The notes beneath the pieces are model-generated. The model was not told where the DNA came from. It searched no databases and was given only the letters and a program-made list of their open reading frames with translations. A stretch of DNA of 64,000 nt. Source: Luteimonas salinisoli (GTDB taxonomy: Bacteria > Pseudomonadota > Gammaproteobacteria > Xanthomonadales > Xanthomonadaceae). The position numbers were made by a program, and so were the translations under genes. This document shows positions 16,787-25,820 of this stretch, piece after piece; the first letter of the stretch is position 1, and each line of letters opens with the position of its first letter. The stretch covers positions 25,670 to 89,669 of the forward strand of contig NZ_JACCKA010000072.1 in assembly GCF_013425525.1 (NCBI RefSeq), written 5' to 3'.

Positions 16787-18409
16787 GTGTACAACGAAGT
16801 CGCGCTGCTGCTGTTCGCCACCTCGATCATCGGCCTGGTCGCCCTGCGCCTGCGCCAGCCGGTGATCGTGGCGTACATCCTGATCGGCATCGTCGCGGGA
16901 CCCTCGGTGCTGGACTGGGTGAGCGGCCACGAGTCGATGGAGCTGCTGGCCGAGATCGGGGTGACGATCCTGCTGTTCGTGGTGGGCCTGAAGCTGGATC
17001 TCAACCTGGTGCGCAAGCTCGGCGCGGTCGCGCTGGCCACCGGGCTGGGGCAGCTGGCCTTCACCATCGTCATCGGCTTCGCGATCGCCATGCTGATGGA
17101 CATGGGCTGGGTGCGTGCGCTCTACGTGGCGGTGGCGCTGACGTTCTCGAGCACCATCATCATCGTCAAGCTGCTCTCGGACAAGCGCGAGATCGACTCG
17201 CTGCACGGCCGCATCGCGATGGGCTTCCTGATCGTGCAGGACATCGCGGTAGTGGTGGCGATGATGATCATCGGCACCCAGGGCGGCGGCGGCGCGGACC
17301 AGGGCAGCTGGCTGATGCAGCTGGGCGAGGTGCTCGCCAAGGTGGCCGGCATGGGGCTGCTGGTGGGGCTGCTGATGCGTTTCGTGCTGCCCAGGCTGCT
17401 GCGCTGGATGGCGGCCTCGCAGGAGCTGCTGCTGGTCTTCGCCATCGCCTGGGGCACCTCGCTGGCGGCGGGCGGGGAATGGCTGGGATTCACCAAGGAG
17501 GTCGGCGCGTTCTTGGCCGGCTTCTCGCTGGCGTCGCTGCCGTTCCGCGAGGCCATCAACGCGCGCCTGGCCAGCCTGCGCGATTTCCTGCTGCTGTTCT
17601 TCTTCGTCCACCTCGGCACCCAGCTCGACATCTCGGCGCTCGGCGCCGAGGTGCCGGCGGCGCTGGCGCTGTCGGCGTTCGTGCTGGTCGGCAATCCCCT
17701 GATCGTCATGGCGATCATGGGATTCATGGGCTACCGCAAGCGCACCGGCTTCCTCGCCGGCCTGACCGTGGCGCAGATCAGCGAATTCTCGATCATCTTC
17801 ATCGCCATGGGCGTGGCGGTGGGCCACGTCGATCCGGCGGCGCTCGGCCTGGTCACCCTGGTCGGCCTGCTCACCATCACCGCCAGCACCTACATGATCC
17901 TCTACTCGCAGCAGCTGTACGGCCTGTTCGAGCGCTGGCTCGGCGTGTTCGAACGCCGCGACCCGTTCCGCGAGCGCGCCGCCGAGGACGTCCCGCCCGC
18001 GGTCGACGTGCTGGTGATGGGCGTGGGCCGCTACGGCCGCCGGCTCGGCGAACGGCTGATGGACGAGGGGCTCACGGTCCTGGGCGTGGATTTCGATCCG
18101 ACGGTCATCTCGCAGCGCGGCGAGCGGCTGCCGGTGCTTTTCGGCGATGTCGAGGACAAGGAGTTCGTCGCCCATCTGCCGCTGTCGTCGGCGCGCTGGG
18201 TGATCAGCACCCTGCGCGATCCGGAGGTCGACCGGAGCCTGGTGCGCAGCCTGCGCGAGCTGGGCTTCGCCGGCCGCGTCGCCGCTACCGCGCATTCCGA
18301 GGACGAGGCCTCGCGCCTGCGCGACGTCGGCGCCGACGACATCTTCCGGCCGTTCCGCGACGCCGCGGACCACGCCGCCGAGCGCATCGTCGCCTCCTGC
18401 AGGACCTGA
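16787..18409 (+). CDS. Cation:proton antiporter with TrkA-N regulatory domain
   Basis: 540 residues. About twelve membrane helices (CPA2 family, residues 3-375) starting YNEVALLLFATSIIGLVALR, then a cytoplasmic TrkA-N Rossmann domain (about 400-530) with nucleotide motif VMGVGRYGRRLGE. This is the layout of KefB/KefC- and RosB-type potassium/proton antiporters, where NAD(H) or related ligands gate transport. The GTG at 16787 fits the family N-terminus; an ATG at 16745 in frame is an alternative. It is divergent from the DUF2171 gene. The transported ion is inferred. Confidence 0.9.
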   Translation: MYNEVALLLFATSIIGLVALRLRQPVIVAYILIGIVAGPSVLDWVSGHESMELLAEIGVTILLFVVGLKLDLNLVRKLGAVALATGLGQLAFTIVIGFAIAMLMDMGWVRALYVAVALTFSSTIIIVKLLSDKREIDSLHGRIAMGFLIVQDIAVVVAMMIIGTQGGGGADQGSWLMQLGEVLAKVAGMGLLVGLLMRFVLPRLLRWMAASQELLLVFAIAWGTSLAAGGEWLGFTKEVGAFLAGFSLASLPFREAINARLASLRDFLLLFFFVHLGTQLDISALGAEVPAALALSAFVLVGNPLIVMAIMGFMGYRKRTGFLAGLTVAQISEFSIIFIAMGVAVGHVDPAALGLVTLVGLLTITASTYMILYSQQLYGLFERWLGVFERRDPFRERAAEDVPPAVDVLVMGVGRYGRRLGERLMDEGLTVLGVDFDPTVISQRGERLPVLFGDVEDKEFVAHLPLSSARWVISTLRDPEVDRSLVRSLRELGFAGRVAATAHSEDEASRLRDVGADDIFRPFRDAADHAAERIVASCRT

Positions 18410-18636
18410 CGGCGGCCGGTCCCGACCGACACTGCCGCCGCCGCGTCGCGGACGGATGGAGGCTCGCGGCGCCGCCCCGGCCCGGATGCCCGCCGGTCAG
18501 CTCCTAGCATCCGCGCGGGAGCGAGCAATCCGGCCTCGACGAAGCGGCGGCGTGAGGGTGTACCTGGCATCGGATGTGCTGGCTCGTCGCGCACATCGTG
18601 CCGGACCGGAAGGGCACTGGCGACGGAGATTGGACC

Positions 18637-20187
18637 CTAGCGGCCGGAGGAGATCCTGGCCAGTTCGGACACCATCTGGCGCTGCCGGGGATCGCGCTCG
18701 TCAACCAGCTTGCCGAAGCGCGCCGCGGCAATGGAAGCCTCATCGGATTCGCCTGCCTTGTAGAGCACCACGCTGCGCATGAACTGGGCCTCGGCCTCGT
18801 CGGGATATTCGGTGGCCAACCCCTTCGAGCAAGCGAGCGCCGCTTCGCGCTCCATGCCGCCGATGATGTAGGTCTCGCACCAGCGCATGAAGGCCCACTT
18901 GCGCTGCGGCGGGTACTGCATCGCCGAGTGGAACGCCTTGCGCGCCTCCGCGCGTCTCCCAAGCTTCCCCAGCGCCTGGCCGAGCACTCCGTAGTTGTGG
19001 CCGGTCGGAGCGCCCGCGACCATCGCTTCCTTCGCGTCCGCCACGGCGCCCGCGTAATCTTCCAGCTTCCTGCGCACATCGGCACGGCCCCGAAGGAAGC
19101 GGTCGTTGGCCGGCGCGAGCCGCAGGGCCTGCGAGAGATAGCCGAGCGCCCTGCGGTAGTCCCCATTGGCCCTGGCGGCCATTCCGGCCTCGCCGATGAA
19201 GATCGGGTCGGGGGCGATCCTCGCCGCTTCCTCGAAGTCGGCGGCGAGATCTCCGATCGACGCCCGCCTGCCCAGATAGGCGAGATATGCGCGCAGCCCC
19301 ACCGCCCGCGCGAGCATCCCGCCGAGCGCCGGATTCCGCTCCGCCAGCGGGCGCAGTTCGGCCACCGAGGCGTCGAGCTCGGCAAAAGAACCGCCCCAGC
19401 GCGGGTCGAGCGCCTGCTGCTGCTGGAAGCGGACGTTCCATGACAGCGGAGCCACCGACAGGCAGTGCCCGGTGGCGGAGTCGCGGAGTTCACGGTCTCC
19501 GAGCAGCCGGGCCGCGACCATCAGGTCCATGCAGGCCGGGCTCAGCCGGGGCTCGATCTCGAGCGCCGACTGAAGCATCCGTATCGCCGGGCGCATGAGG
19601 CGCTCCATGGCCCGGAGGTCGGACGCAGGGGTATCGCGAATCGCCCTGTTGCCGCGCGAGCGCCCGGCCGCCGCCGCCAGGTGGCTGCCCATCGCCGCGC
19701 GGGCATAGGGACTATCCGGCGCCTGGGAAAGCCATAGCGCGGCAAGGCGTCGGCTTTCGTCGCTGGACCCGAAGGCGTGGTAGGCGCGAAAGAGCGGTTC
19801 GTCCGAGGCGGGGTCGGAACCCTGAGCCTCCAGCATCGCGGCGTAGCGGCGATCGAGGACGACCGCGCCATCCGCCGACGCGAGCACCGCCGCGATCTCC
19901 TCGATCGAGGGCGATGCGCTGGCAAGCAATGGACAGCGCGCTCGCGCCGCTCCCGCCGTCCAGTCGTTTCCGGGCAGATCGGGATAGGCCAGACAGCGCT
20001 CGACCCAGTCGTCCAACCCGTCCGCCGCGGCGGCGGCCTCCAGATACGCGTCCCATCCGGCTCGATCGATCGTCGCTTCCGCCGCTGCGACAGGGCGAGC
20101 CGAAGCGGGTTCCTCGCCCGGCAGGCATCCCACCAGCATGATCGTCGCGAGCGTCGCAAGCATCCGTACCCATCGGGCCGATCGCAT
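18637..20187 (-). CDS. TPR-repeat lipoprotein
   Basis: 516 residues with a lipoprotein signal peptide (MLVGC, Cys21). The mature protein is helical throughout. Helical repeats run from about 175 to the end, with TPR-like units such as GDYRRALGYLSQALRLAPAN and LGRRAEARKAFHSAMQYPPQ in the second half. The many scattered cysteines may form disulphides. It would be an outer-membrane or periplasmic scaffold protein; the partner is unknown. It is transcribed alone, with UbiM downstream-divergent. No enzyme motif is present. Confidence 0.8.
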   Translation of the reverse strand: MRSARWVRMLATLATIMLVGCLPGEEPASARPVAAAEATIDRAGWDAYLEAAAAADGLDDWVERCLAYPDLPGNDWTAGAARARCPLLASASPSIEEIAAVLASADGAVVLDRRYAAMLEAQGSDPASDEPLFRAYHAFGSSDESRRLAALWLSQAPDSPYARAAMGSHLAAAAGRSRGNRAIRDTPASDLRAMERLMRPAIRMLQSALEIEPRLSPACMDLMVAARLLGDRELRDSATGHCLSVAPLSWNVRFQQQQALDPRWGGSFAELDASVAELRPLAERNPALGGMLARAVGLRAYLAYLGRRASIGDLAADFEEAARIAPDPIFIGEAGMAARANGDYRRALGYLSQALRLAPANDRFLRGRADVRRKLEDYAGAVADAKEAMVAGAPTGHNYGVLGQALGKLGRRAEARKAFHSAMQYPPQRKWAFMRWCETYIIGGMEREAALACSKGLATEYPDEAEAQFMRSVVLYKAGESDEASIAAARFGKLVDERDPRQRQMVSELARISSGR

Positions 20188-20265
20188 GGTCGTTCCTTGA
20201 CTTGTCCCCGAGGCGATCCTGCCACGAAGCCCGGACGGAGCATAGACATGAGGGCTTCGACCGCG

Positions 20266-21498
20266 TCACCGTGCGAATAGCCGCACGCCCTTCCACAGCC
20301 GCTGCGCGATGGGCGGATCGACCGGCCCTTCGTCCATCAGTCCCGAGGCCAGCGCGCGCCGCAGCGGCGGCAGGCGGGCGCCGGCATGCAGGATCGCGCG
20401 GCGCAGCGGCTGCACCTGCGCCCTGTCGTCGGTGTAGAGGCCCACCACGGCGCGGGTGCCCAGGTACAGCGGCAGGCTGCCCGCGCGGTGGCGGCGCTGG
20501 TAGCGCGCCAGCAGCGCCGGGTGGGCGGGGTCGCCATGCCGCGCCAGCGAGTCGCGTACCGCCTGCGTCAGCCGCGCCACGCTGGCCAGGCCGAGGTTGA
20601 AACCGTGCGCGGTGACCGGGTGCATCCCGACCGCAGCATCGCCGACCAGGGCGAACCGGGGACCCACGAAGCGCCGCGCCCAGGTCGCGACGAGCGGATA
20701 GGCATGGAGACTGCTGGCCAGGACCATCGCGCCCAGAAGCCGTTCGAAACGCGCCTCCACCTCCCGGGCGAAATCCTCGGCCGACAGCGCGCGCAACCGT
20801 GCAGCCTCGGCCTCGGTCACGGTGAGCACCACCGACGATGCCCGCCCCTCGCGCAGCGGAAGCAGCGCACGCGTCTGGCCGCGGCCGAACCATTCCCAGG
20901 CCGCACCATGGTGCGGTTCGGCATGCGACATGCGGCAGACCAGCATGGTGCGGCCGAAGTCGTGGGAGTCCACGGCGATGCCCATTGCCCGGCGGGTCTC
21001 CGAGAAGCGGCTGTCGGCGGCGACCAGCAGCCGGCCCTGCAGCATGCGTCCGTCGCCGAGCCGCACGCGGGCGCCGTCGCCGTCGGTCTCCACGGCGGCC
21101 ACCGTCGCGCCGGCATGGGTGCGGATGGATTCGCTGTCGCCCGCCGCGTCCCAGGCCGCGGCGCGGATCAGGTGGTTGGCGACCAGGCTGCCGAGCTGCG
21201 ACTGGCCAGCCTGCCCGCCGTGGACCCGGAAGCCGGCGCCGCCGCTGCCGTCCATCACCCGCGCCGTTCGCAGCGGCGCGACCTCGGCCTCGGGGATGCG
21301 GGGCCACACCTCCAGTTCGCGCAGGATCCGCATCGAGCCGTGGGTCAGGGCGATCTCGCGGCCGTCGAAGGCCGGCGCGGCGATGGCCGCGGCCGGCTGG
21401 CGCTCGACGATGTCGACGCGCAGCCCGAGCCCCGCCAGCGCGCGGGCCAGGCAGAGGCCGGCCGGGCCGGCACCGACGATGACGACGTCTGTCTCCAA
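20266..21498 (-). CDS. ubiM: FAD-dependent hydroxylase, UbiM-type (ubiquinone biosynthesis)
   Basis: 410 residues. An FAD-binding fold with the dinucleotide motif VVIVGAGPAGLCLARAL at the N-terminus and the second flavin motif GDAAVGMHPVTAHGFNLGL near 300 identify the UbiH/UbiF/UbiM family of ubiquinone-ring hydroxylases. The arrangement MHPVTAHGFN (in place of HPIAGQGLN of UbiH) matches the UbiM subgroup, which hydroxylates the ring, probably at C5 and other positions. It is a lone gene with a GAGAGC-like site before the ATG. Assignment to UbiM rather than another flavin monooxygenase is probable, not certain. Confidence 0.78.
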   Translation of the reverse strand: METDVVIVGAGPAGLCLARALAGLGLRVDIVERQPAAAIAAPAFDGREIALTHGSMRILRELEVWPRIPEAEVAPLRTARVMDGSGGAGFRVHGGQAGQSQLGSLVANHLIRAAAWDAAGDSESIRTHAGATVAAVETDGDGARVRLGDGRMLQGRLLVAADSRFSETRRAMGIAVDSHDFGRTMLVCRMSHAEPHHGAAWEWFGRGQTRALLPLREGRASSVVLTVTEAEAARLRALSAEDFAREVEARFERLLGAMVLASSLHAYPLVATWARRFVGPRFALVGDAAVGMHPVTAHGFNLGLASVARLTQAVRDSLARHGDPAHPALLARYQRRHRAGSLPLYLGTRAVVGLYTDDRAQVQPLRRAILHAGARLPPLRRALASGLMDEGPVDPPIAQRLWKGVRLFAR

Positions 21499-21797
21499 GG
21501 GGCTCTCCGTGACGGCTCGCGGAGCAGGCTAGCGCGACGCGCGCTGCCGGGACATGACCAGGATCAAGGCCGCGCCGCCAAAACGCCCGTCACGGCGGCG
21601 TGCATCGGGCGATGCCGGCGGCGGCGCCCGTGCGGGCGCCGTGCGGCGATTCCCGATGGACGCCGGCATGCTCTGCCGCCTGCGCGCGATGCGCCCCTGC
21701 GGCCGGTGGCCGCCGCGGACGCCGTTTCGCGGATCATGATCGACGCCACCCGCCGCCCCGCAGCATGCCGGTGGCCCACGCCCGACCGGAGAAGCCG

Positions 21798-22541
21798 ATG
21801 ACCCAGTTCCGCAATCCCGCCGCGCTGTGCCTCGCCCTGCTGATCGTCGCCTGCGGCGGACAGCCGGCCCCCGCCTCCGCGACGGACGGCGCAGCACCCG
21901 GTTCGCCGGTTACCGCCGCCGTCGACCCCGACACCGGTTGCCACGACGACGACATCGCCTGCCACGAAGCCATGTACCTGCTCGAAGAGACGCTGTTCCT
22001 GTACGAACTGGGCCTGGACGCGGACCTGGACGCGCCGGCGGCGGAGTGCTGGCGGTCGGACGGCGAGGCCTTCCGCCGGACGATCGCGGCCTGCGCGGAC
22101 CGGGATTGCCGCGAGCAGGCGCTGCGCCAGCGGCTGGCCGGCCTGCACTTCCTGCAGCCGGAGGAGCGGCGTGCGGACATCGACCTGCCCGACGCGCCGC
22201 AGCTGGTCGCCGTGCTCGCCCCCGAAACGGGGGACACCAGCGGAGCGGCCCCTCGGCCGCCTGCTGGCGCGGGCGCGTCCTTCGAAGTCCGCGGCGCGCT
22301 GGTCCATGCCATGGAGCACCCCGAGCACATGGGCATCGCGGTCCGTTCCGCCGCGGGAGACGACCACGTGTTCGTCTTCGACATGGACATCGGCAACCAG
22401 CACGGACACGACGAGGTGCTAGGCCTGGTGGGCACCTCGCCCACCGCGCGGGTGCTGGTGCGCGGCCAGCGCAAGGACGCACCGGACGGCACGGCCGATT
22501 TCGACACGCTGCAATGCCGGATCGTCTACCTGTTGCCCTGA
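21798..22541 (+). CDS. Lipoprotein of unknown function
   Basis: 247 residues with a lipoprotein signal ending LLIVAC (Cys19). The mature protein has six further cysteines in the first half (for example GCHDDDIACHEA, ECWR, ACADRDC), likely disulphides, and a C-terminal beta-rich part ending CRIVYLLP. GGAG precedes the ATG. No family recognised. It is followed 180 bases later by another small lipoprotein on the same strand. Confidence 0.7.
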   Translation: MTQFRNPAALCLALLIVACGGQPAPASATDGAAPGSPVTAAVDPDTGCHDDDIACHEAMYLLEETLFLYELGLDADLDAPAAECWRSDGEAFRRTIAACADRDCREQALRQRLAGLHFLQPEERRADIDLPDAPQLVAVLAPETGDTSGAAPRPPAGAGASFEVRGALVHAMEHPEHMGIAVRSAAGDDHVFVFDMDIGNQHGHDEVLGLVGTSPTARVLVRGQRKDAPDGTADFDTLQCRIVYLLP

Positions 22542-22721
22542 GCCGCCGCCATCCCAGGGCAGCGGGCCACGGCCCGCGCGGCGCGCCTGCGGACACGGCC
22601 GGCGATGCCGCCGCAAGGCGAACCGGCCGCTGGACAGGCCCCGGCCGGCCATGGACCATGGCGGCGGGCGCCACTGCACGGATGCCCGGCCATCGCCACC
22701 ACCCATTCCAGGAAGACATCC

Positions 22722-23138
22722 ATGACGATTACACGCATCGCCACCATCTTCGCCCTCTCCCTCGTGCTCGCCGCCTGCGCCTCCGGGCCGCAGGACGCCA
22801 CGCCCACGCGCGGACGTGCGGTGCAGTCCCAGGACGGTTCGTTCACCGGCGAGGTCATCGGCACCGCGCGCGAGGGCAGCGCCTTCGCCAGGCTCCAGAT
22901 CGGCATGGACATGCAGCAGACCCAGGAGATCATGGGCGGCACCCCGGACCGTTTCCACACCTACGAGTCCGGAAAGCGCTGGATCCCGTTCTATTTCGGC
23001 GACGACGCGCGGCGGATGCAGGCGCTGTACAAGGACAGCGGCTGCCTGATCTTTACCGGCGGCAACGTCTGGGGCGGCGCCGGCGGCGTGCTGATCCAGA
23101 TCGAACACGATCCCGCGGGCGACTGCTACCAGCCCTGA
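22722..23138 (+). CDS. Small lipoprotein, SmpA/BamE-like
   Basis: 138 residues with a lipoprotein signal ending LVLAAC (Cys19) and AGGAAG upstream. The middle (ARLQIGMDMQQTQEIMGGTP) resembles the start of the SmpA/OmlA (BamE-like) fold, in which a helix pair precedes a small beta sheet. Two Cys (CLIF and DCYQP) may pair. True BamE is an outer-membrane assembly component; this is a paralogue at best. It is convergent with the lipase gene. Confidence 0.65.
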   Translation: MTITRIATIFALSLVLAACASGPQDATPTRGRAVQSQDGSFTGEVIGTAREGSAFARLQIGMDMQQTQEIMGGTPDRFHTYESGKRWIPFYFGDDARRMQALYKDSGCLIFTGGNVWGGAGGVLIQIEHDPAGDCYQP

Positions 23139-23154
23139 CGATCCCGGTGGTATA

Positions 23155-23179
23155 GCGAGGGCGCCGCCGGCGCCCTCGC
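23155..23179. terminator. Bidirectional terminator-like hairpin
   Basis: Perfect 11-base stem (23155-23165 with 23169-23179) around a GCC loop, between the stops of the lipoprotein (23138) and the convergent lipase (23184). AT-rich bases flank it on the left but no long T run is present. Confidence 0.65.
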
Positions 23180-23183
23180 GCGA

Positions 23184-24170
23184 TCAATCGAGGCCCGCGC
23201 CGGCAGGGTCGGGGAAGCCCGGGGCCGCTGCCGAGCGCAGCGATCGTTCGAACGCCAGCGCCTCGCGCGCCCGCTCGGCCCAGGCGACCTGGGCCCCCGG
23301 CGGCGGAACGTCGCTCTGCATCAGCCGCGGCGGCGCCACGTGGTCCTGGAAGACGCCGCTCCACACCTGCGGGTGCAGCCACAGCGCATGCTGCAGCACG
23401 GTCTGCAGGTTGGCCAGGGAATGGCGCGGCAATTCGTCCACGAACCACGCATCGCGCACGTAGAACGCGGTGCGGAAGCCCTGCCCCACCGGCACGTAGC
23501 CGGCCAGCGACGGCGGCATGGTGGGCACGTAGTCCCAGTAGTTGTAGCAGCGCACGCCATTCGCGGCGCCGACACGGGCGTCCCAGGCCTGCTGCCAGCT
23601 CAGCGTGCCGACCATCGGACTGGCGAAGTTGATGTTGGTCGCCTGCAGCGACCGGCTGACCGCGAGGTCGAGCGAGAACAACTGGCTCAGCGCGGCCCCC
23701 AGGCTGTGTCCGGTCAGGAAGATCCGAGCCGGCGCGAACCGATCCAGCAGCGCGAACAGCTGGCCACGCATCGACGCGGCCATGCCGCCGCCGCGGTTGT
23801 GGTAGATCCCGTAGAAGCCCGAGGAGACCTGGGGCGCGGGCTTCAGCGCTCCGGACGCCGGCACGAAGTCGGTGGTGATGAAATCGGCTTCGGCCACCGC
23901 GTCCATGTCCGAATCGGTGCCCCGGAACGCGAAAATGCAGGTCCCCGGATCGTACGTGGACTGGAACAGCAGTCCGTAAGGCTCCTCGACGCCGCCGAAC
24001 AATCCTGCGTCCCAGCCGGTCCAGGAAGCGACCAGCCGGAAGTCGGGCGGCGGCACGATGCGGGTGCCGTCGAAGGCGGCATACGCGGCCATCGAGGCCT
24101 GGGCGAGCGCGAGCGTGAGTTGCGGTGCGAGCACCGGCTGGGCGGCAGCCGCCGCGGCAGTCTCGTTCAT
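23184..24170 (-). CDS. Class 3 lipase family protein
   Basis: 328 residues, an alpha/beta-hydrolase of the lipase class 3 family (triacylglycerol lipase-like). The nucleophile elbow GHSLGA is at 154-159 (Ser156); a likely catalytic Asp lies in NYWDYVPTMPP (about 213) and the oxyanion region in AFRGTDSDMD (82-91). Strong GGAAGG ribosome site before the ATG at 24170. No classical signal peptide is seen, so it may be intracellular or use another route. The substrate is unknown. It is a single-gene unit ending at the shared hairpin. Confidence 0.85.
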   Translation of the reverse strand: MNETAAAAAAQPVLAPQLTLALAQASMAAYAAFDGTRIVPPPDFRLVASWTGWDAGLFGGVEEPYGLLFQSTYDPGTCIFAFRGTDSDMDAVAEADFITTDFVPASGALKPAPQVSSGFYGIYHNRGGGMAASMRGQLFALLDRFAPARIFLTGHSLGAALSQLFSLDLAVSRSLQATNINFASPMVGTLSWQQAWDARVGAANGVRCYNYWDYVPTMPPSLAGYVPVGQGFRTAFYVRDAWFVDELPRHSLANLQTVLQHALWLHPQVWSGVFQDHVAPPRLMQSDVPPPGAQVAWAERAREALAFERSLRSAAAPGFPDPAGAGLD

Positions 24171-24380
24171 CGATTCCTTCCCCCTGCAAAAACGACGGCG
24201 GTGGCGGCCGTCACGCCCCGGGGCCTGGACCCGGCCCCACCGATCGCCCGTCGGCACGACGGCACGGAGCCGCATGCCGCCGACCTTTCCGGCTGCATAG
24301 TTAGCACTGCACGATGCGACTGTCGCCAACGCCGATTCCAGATCGGGCAGGCGGATCTACGCCGCGTCCCGGCGCTAGCG

Positions 24381-25820
24381 CTAGGGGCGGGCGCGCCCGC
24401 CGACCCGTCCGCGGACCTGCTCGAGCAAGGGGGCGGGATCGAACGCCGTACCCTGCTTGAACACCAGCACGGGCCGCGCGATGGCCCCGGGCTCGCGCAC
24501 GAGGTCGCCCGCCAGCACCACCAGGTCCGCCTGCAGGCCCTGGCGCAAGATCCCGACGCGGTCGGCGATCCCCAGCGTCTCGGCGCCGTTCGCGGTCATG
24601 ATCCTGATCGCGCCGGGGACGTCGAAGCCGGCCTCCACCAGCAGCTCGAAGTTTCTCTGGTCGCCGAATCCGGGCAGCACATGGCGCCCGGTGTCGGGAC
24701 CGGCCACCAGCCTGCCGCCGGCGGCGACGAACATCCGCTCGAACGCGAGCATCTTGCCGAACAGCGCGGGCCGGTAGGGCCCGGCGTCGTCCTCGCGCAG
24801 GCGCCTCTGGCGTGCGCGGTAGGCTTCGCGCAGCTCCGGCGACATCGCCGCCAGCGCGCGGCCGTCGGCCTGTGGGCGATGCGGGAAATGGGTCTCGCCG
24901 ATGGCCAGCGTCGAGGTCAGGGTCACCCCCTCCCGAACCAAAAGCGCGACCAGCCCGGCGACGCGCTCGTCGTCCATGTCCAGTTCCGAAAGCGAGGCGC
25001 GATTGGAGACGCACTCGCCGGCATGTTTGCCCGCGACGAAGTCCGTGGCGGCCAGCAGGCCGTGCTCGAGGCTGTCGATCCCCATCCGCGCGGCCTCGGC
25101 GAAGGTGAGCGAGCACACGTGGCCGGCGACCCTCAGCCCCAGCGCATGCGCCTGGTCGATCGCCGCGGCGGCGACGTCCGGCCGCACGTGGCGATAGAGC
25201 TTGATCCACGCGGCTCCGCGACCCGCCCACTGGCGGACGAAATCCCGCGCCTGCTCCGGCGAACCCGGCTTGAACATCGGCGCGTTGCCGCCCGGCCCGG
25301 TCAGATAGGGTGCGGACTGGAAGATCCTCGGGCCCGGGACTTCGCCCTCGGCCACTGCGGCGGCAAGCGCGATCTCGCCATCTGCGTCGGCGCTGCCGGC
25401 AGTGGCGATCGTGGTCACCCCGGAGGCGAGATACAGACGCGGAGCGGTATGCCTCATCAGCGGCACGCCCGGCATGTGGAGATGGTTGTGCATCCCGACG
25501 ATGCCGGGAATGACCGTGTGCCCGTGCAGATCGAGCCTGTGCGCCGAGTCCGGCACCGGCGTACTCGCCGAATCGCCGATGGCGACGATCCGGTCTCCGG
25601 CGACGACGATCGTCTGGTTCGGAACCGGCGCGCCGCCGGTCCCGTCGACGAGCAGCACCCCTACCAGCGCCACCAGGGGGTGGTCGAAGGCGACGTGGCC
25701 CGGGCCGCCGCCCGGATCGTTCGCGACGACCGCGACAGGCCGCTCCGACCCGGAAGCGGGGCACGCGGTCGCGATGAGCAGCGACATGAGGATCGCGGTG
25801 CCGATGCGAAACACCCTCAT
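24381..25820 (-). CDS. Secreted amidohydrolase
   Basis: 479 residues with a signal peptide (TAILMSLLIATACPASG; cleavage or lipidation around Cys20). The metal-dependent amidohydrolase fold is clear: an N-terminal beta-sandwich, the HNHLHMPG metal motif near 111-118, AGHV, a further SLEHG, and AGPDTG near the end of the barrel. Relatives include imidazolonepropionase-like and Xaa-Pro peptidase-like periplasmic hydrolases; the substrate cannot be named. Its start overlaps the stop of the DUF418 gene by ATGA, so the two are translationally coupled. Confidence 0.85.
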   Translation of the reverse strand: MRVFRIGTAILMSLLIATACPASGSERPVAVVANDPGGGPGHVAFDHPLVALVGVLLVDGTGGAPVPNQTIVVAGDRIVAIGDSASTPVPDSAHRLDLHGHTVIPGIVGMHNHLHMPGVPLMRHTAPRLYLASGVTTIATAGSADADGEIALAAAVAEGEVPGPRIFQSAPYLTGPGGNAPMFKPGSPEQARDFVRQWAGRGAAWIKLYRHVRPDVAAAAIDQAHALGLRVAGHVCSLTFAEAARMGIDSLEHGLLAATDFVAGKHAGECVSNRASLSELDMDDERVAGLVALLVREGVTLTSTLAIGETHFPHRPQADGRALAAMSPELREAYRARQRRLREDDAGPYRPALFGKMLAFERMFVAAGGRLVAGPDTGRHVLPGFGDQRNFELLVEAGFDVPGAIRIMTANGAETLGIADRVGILRQGLQADLVVLAGDLVREPGAIARPVLVFKQGTAFDPAPLLEQVRGRVGGRARP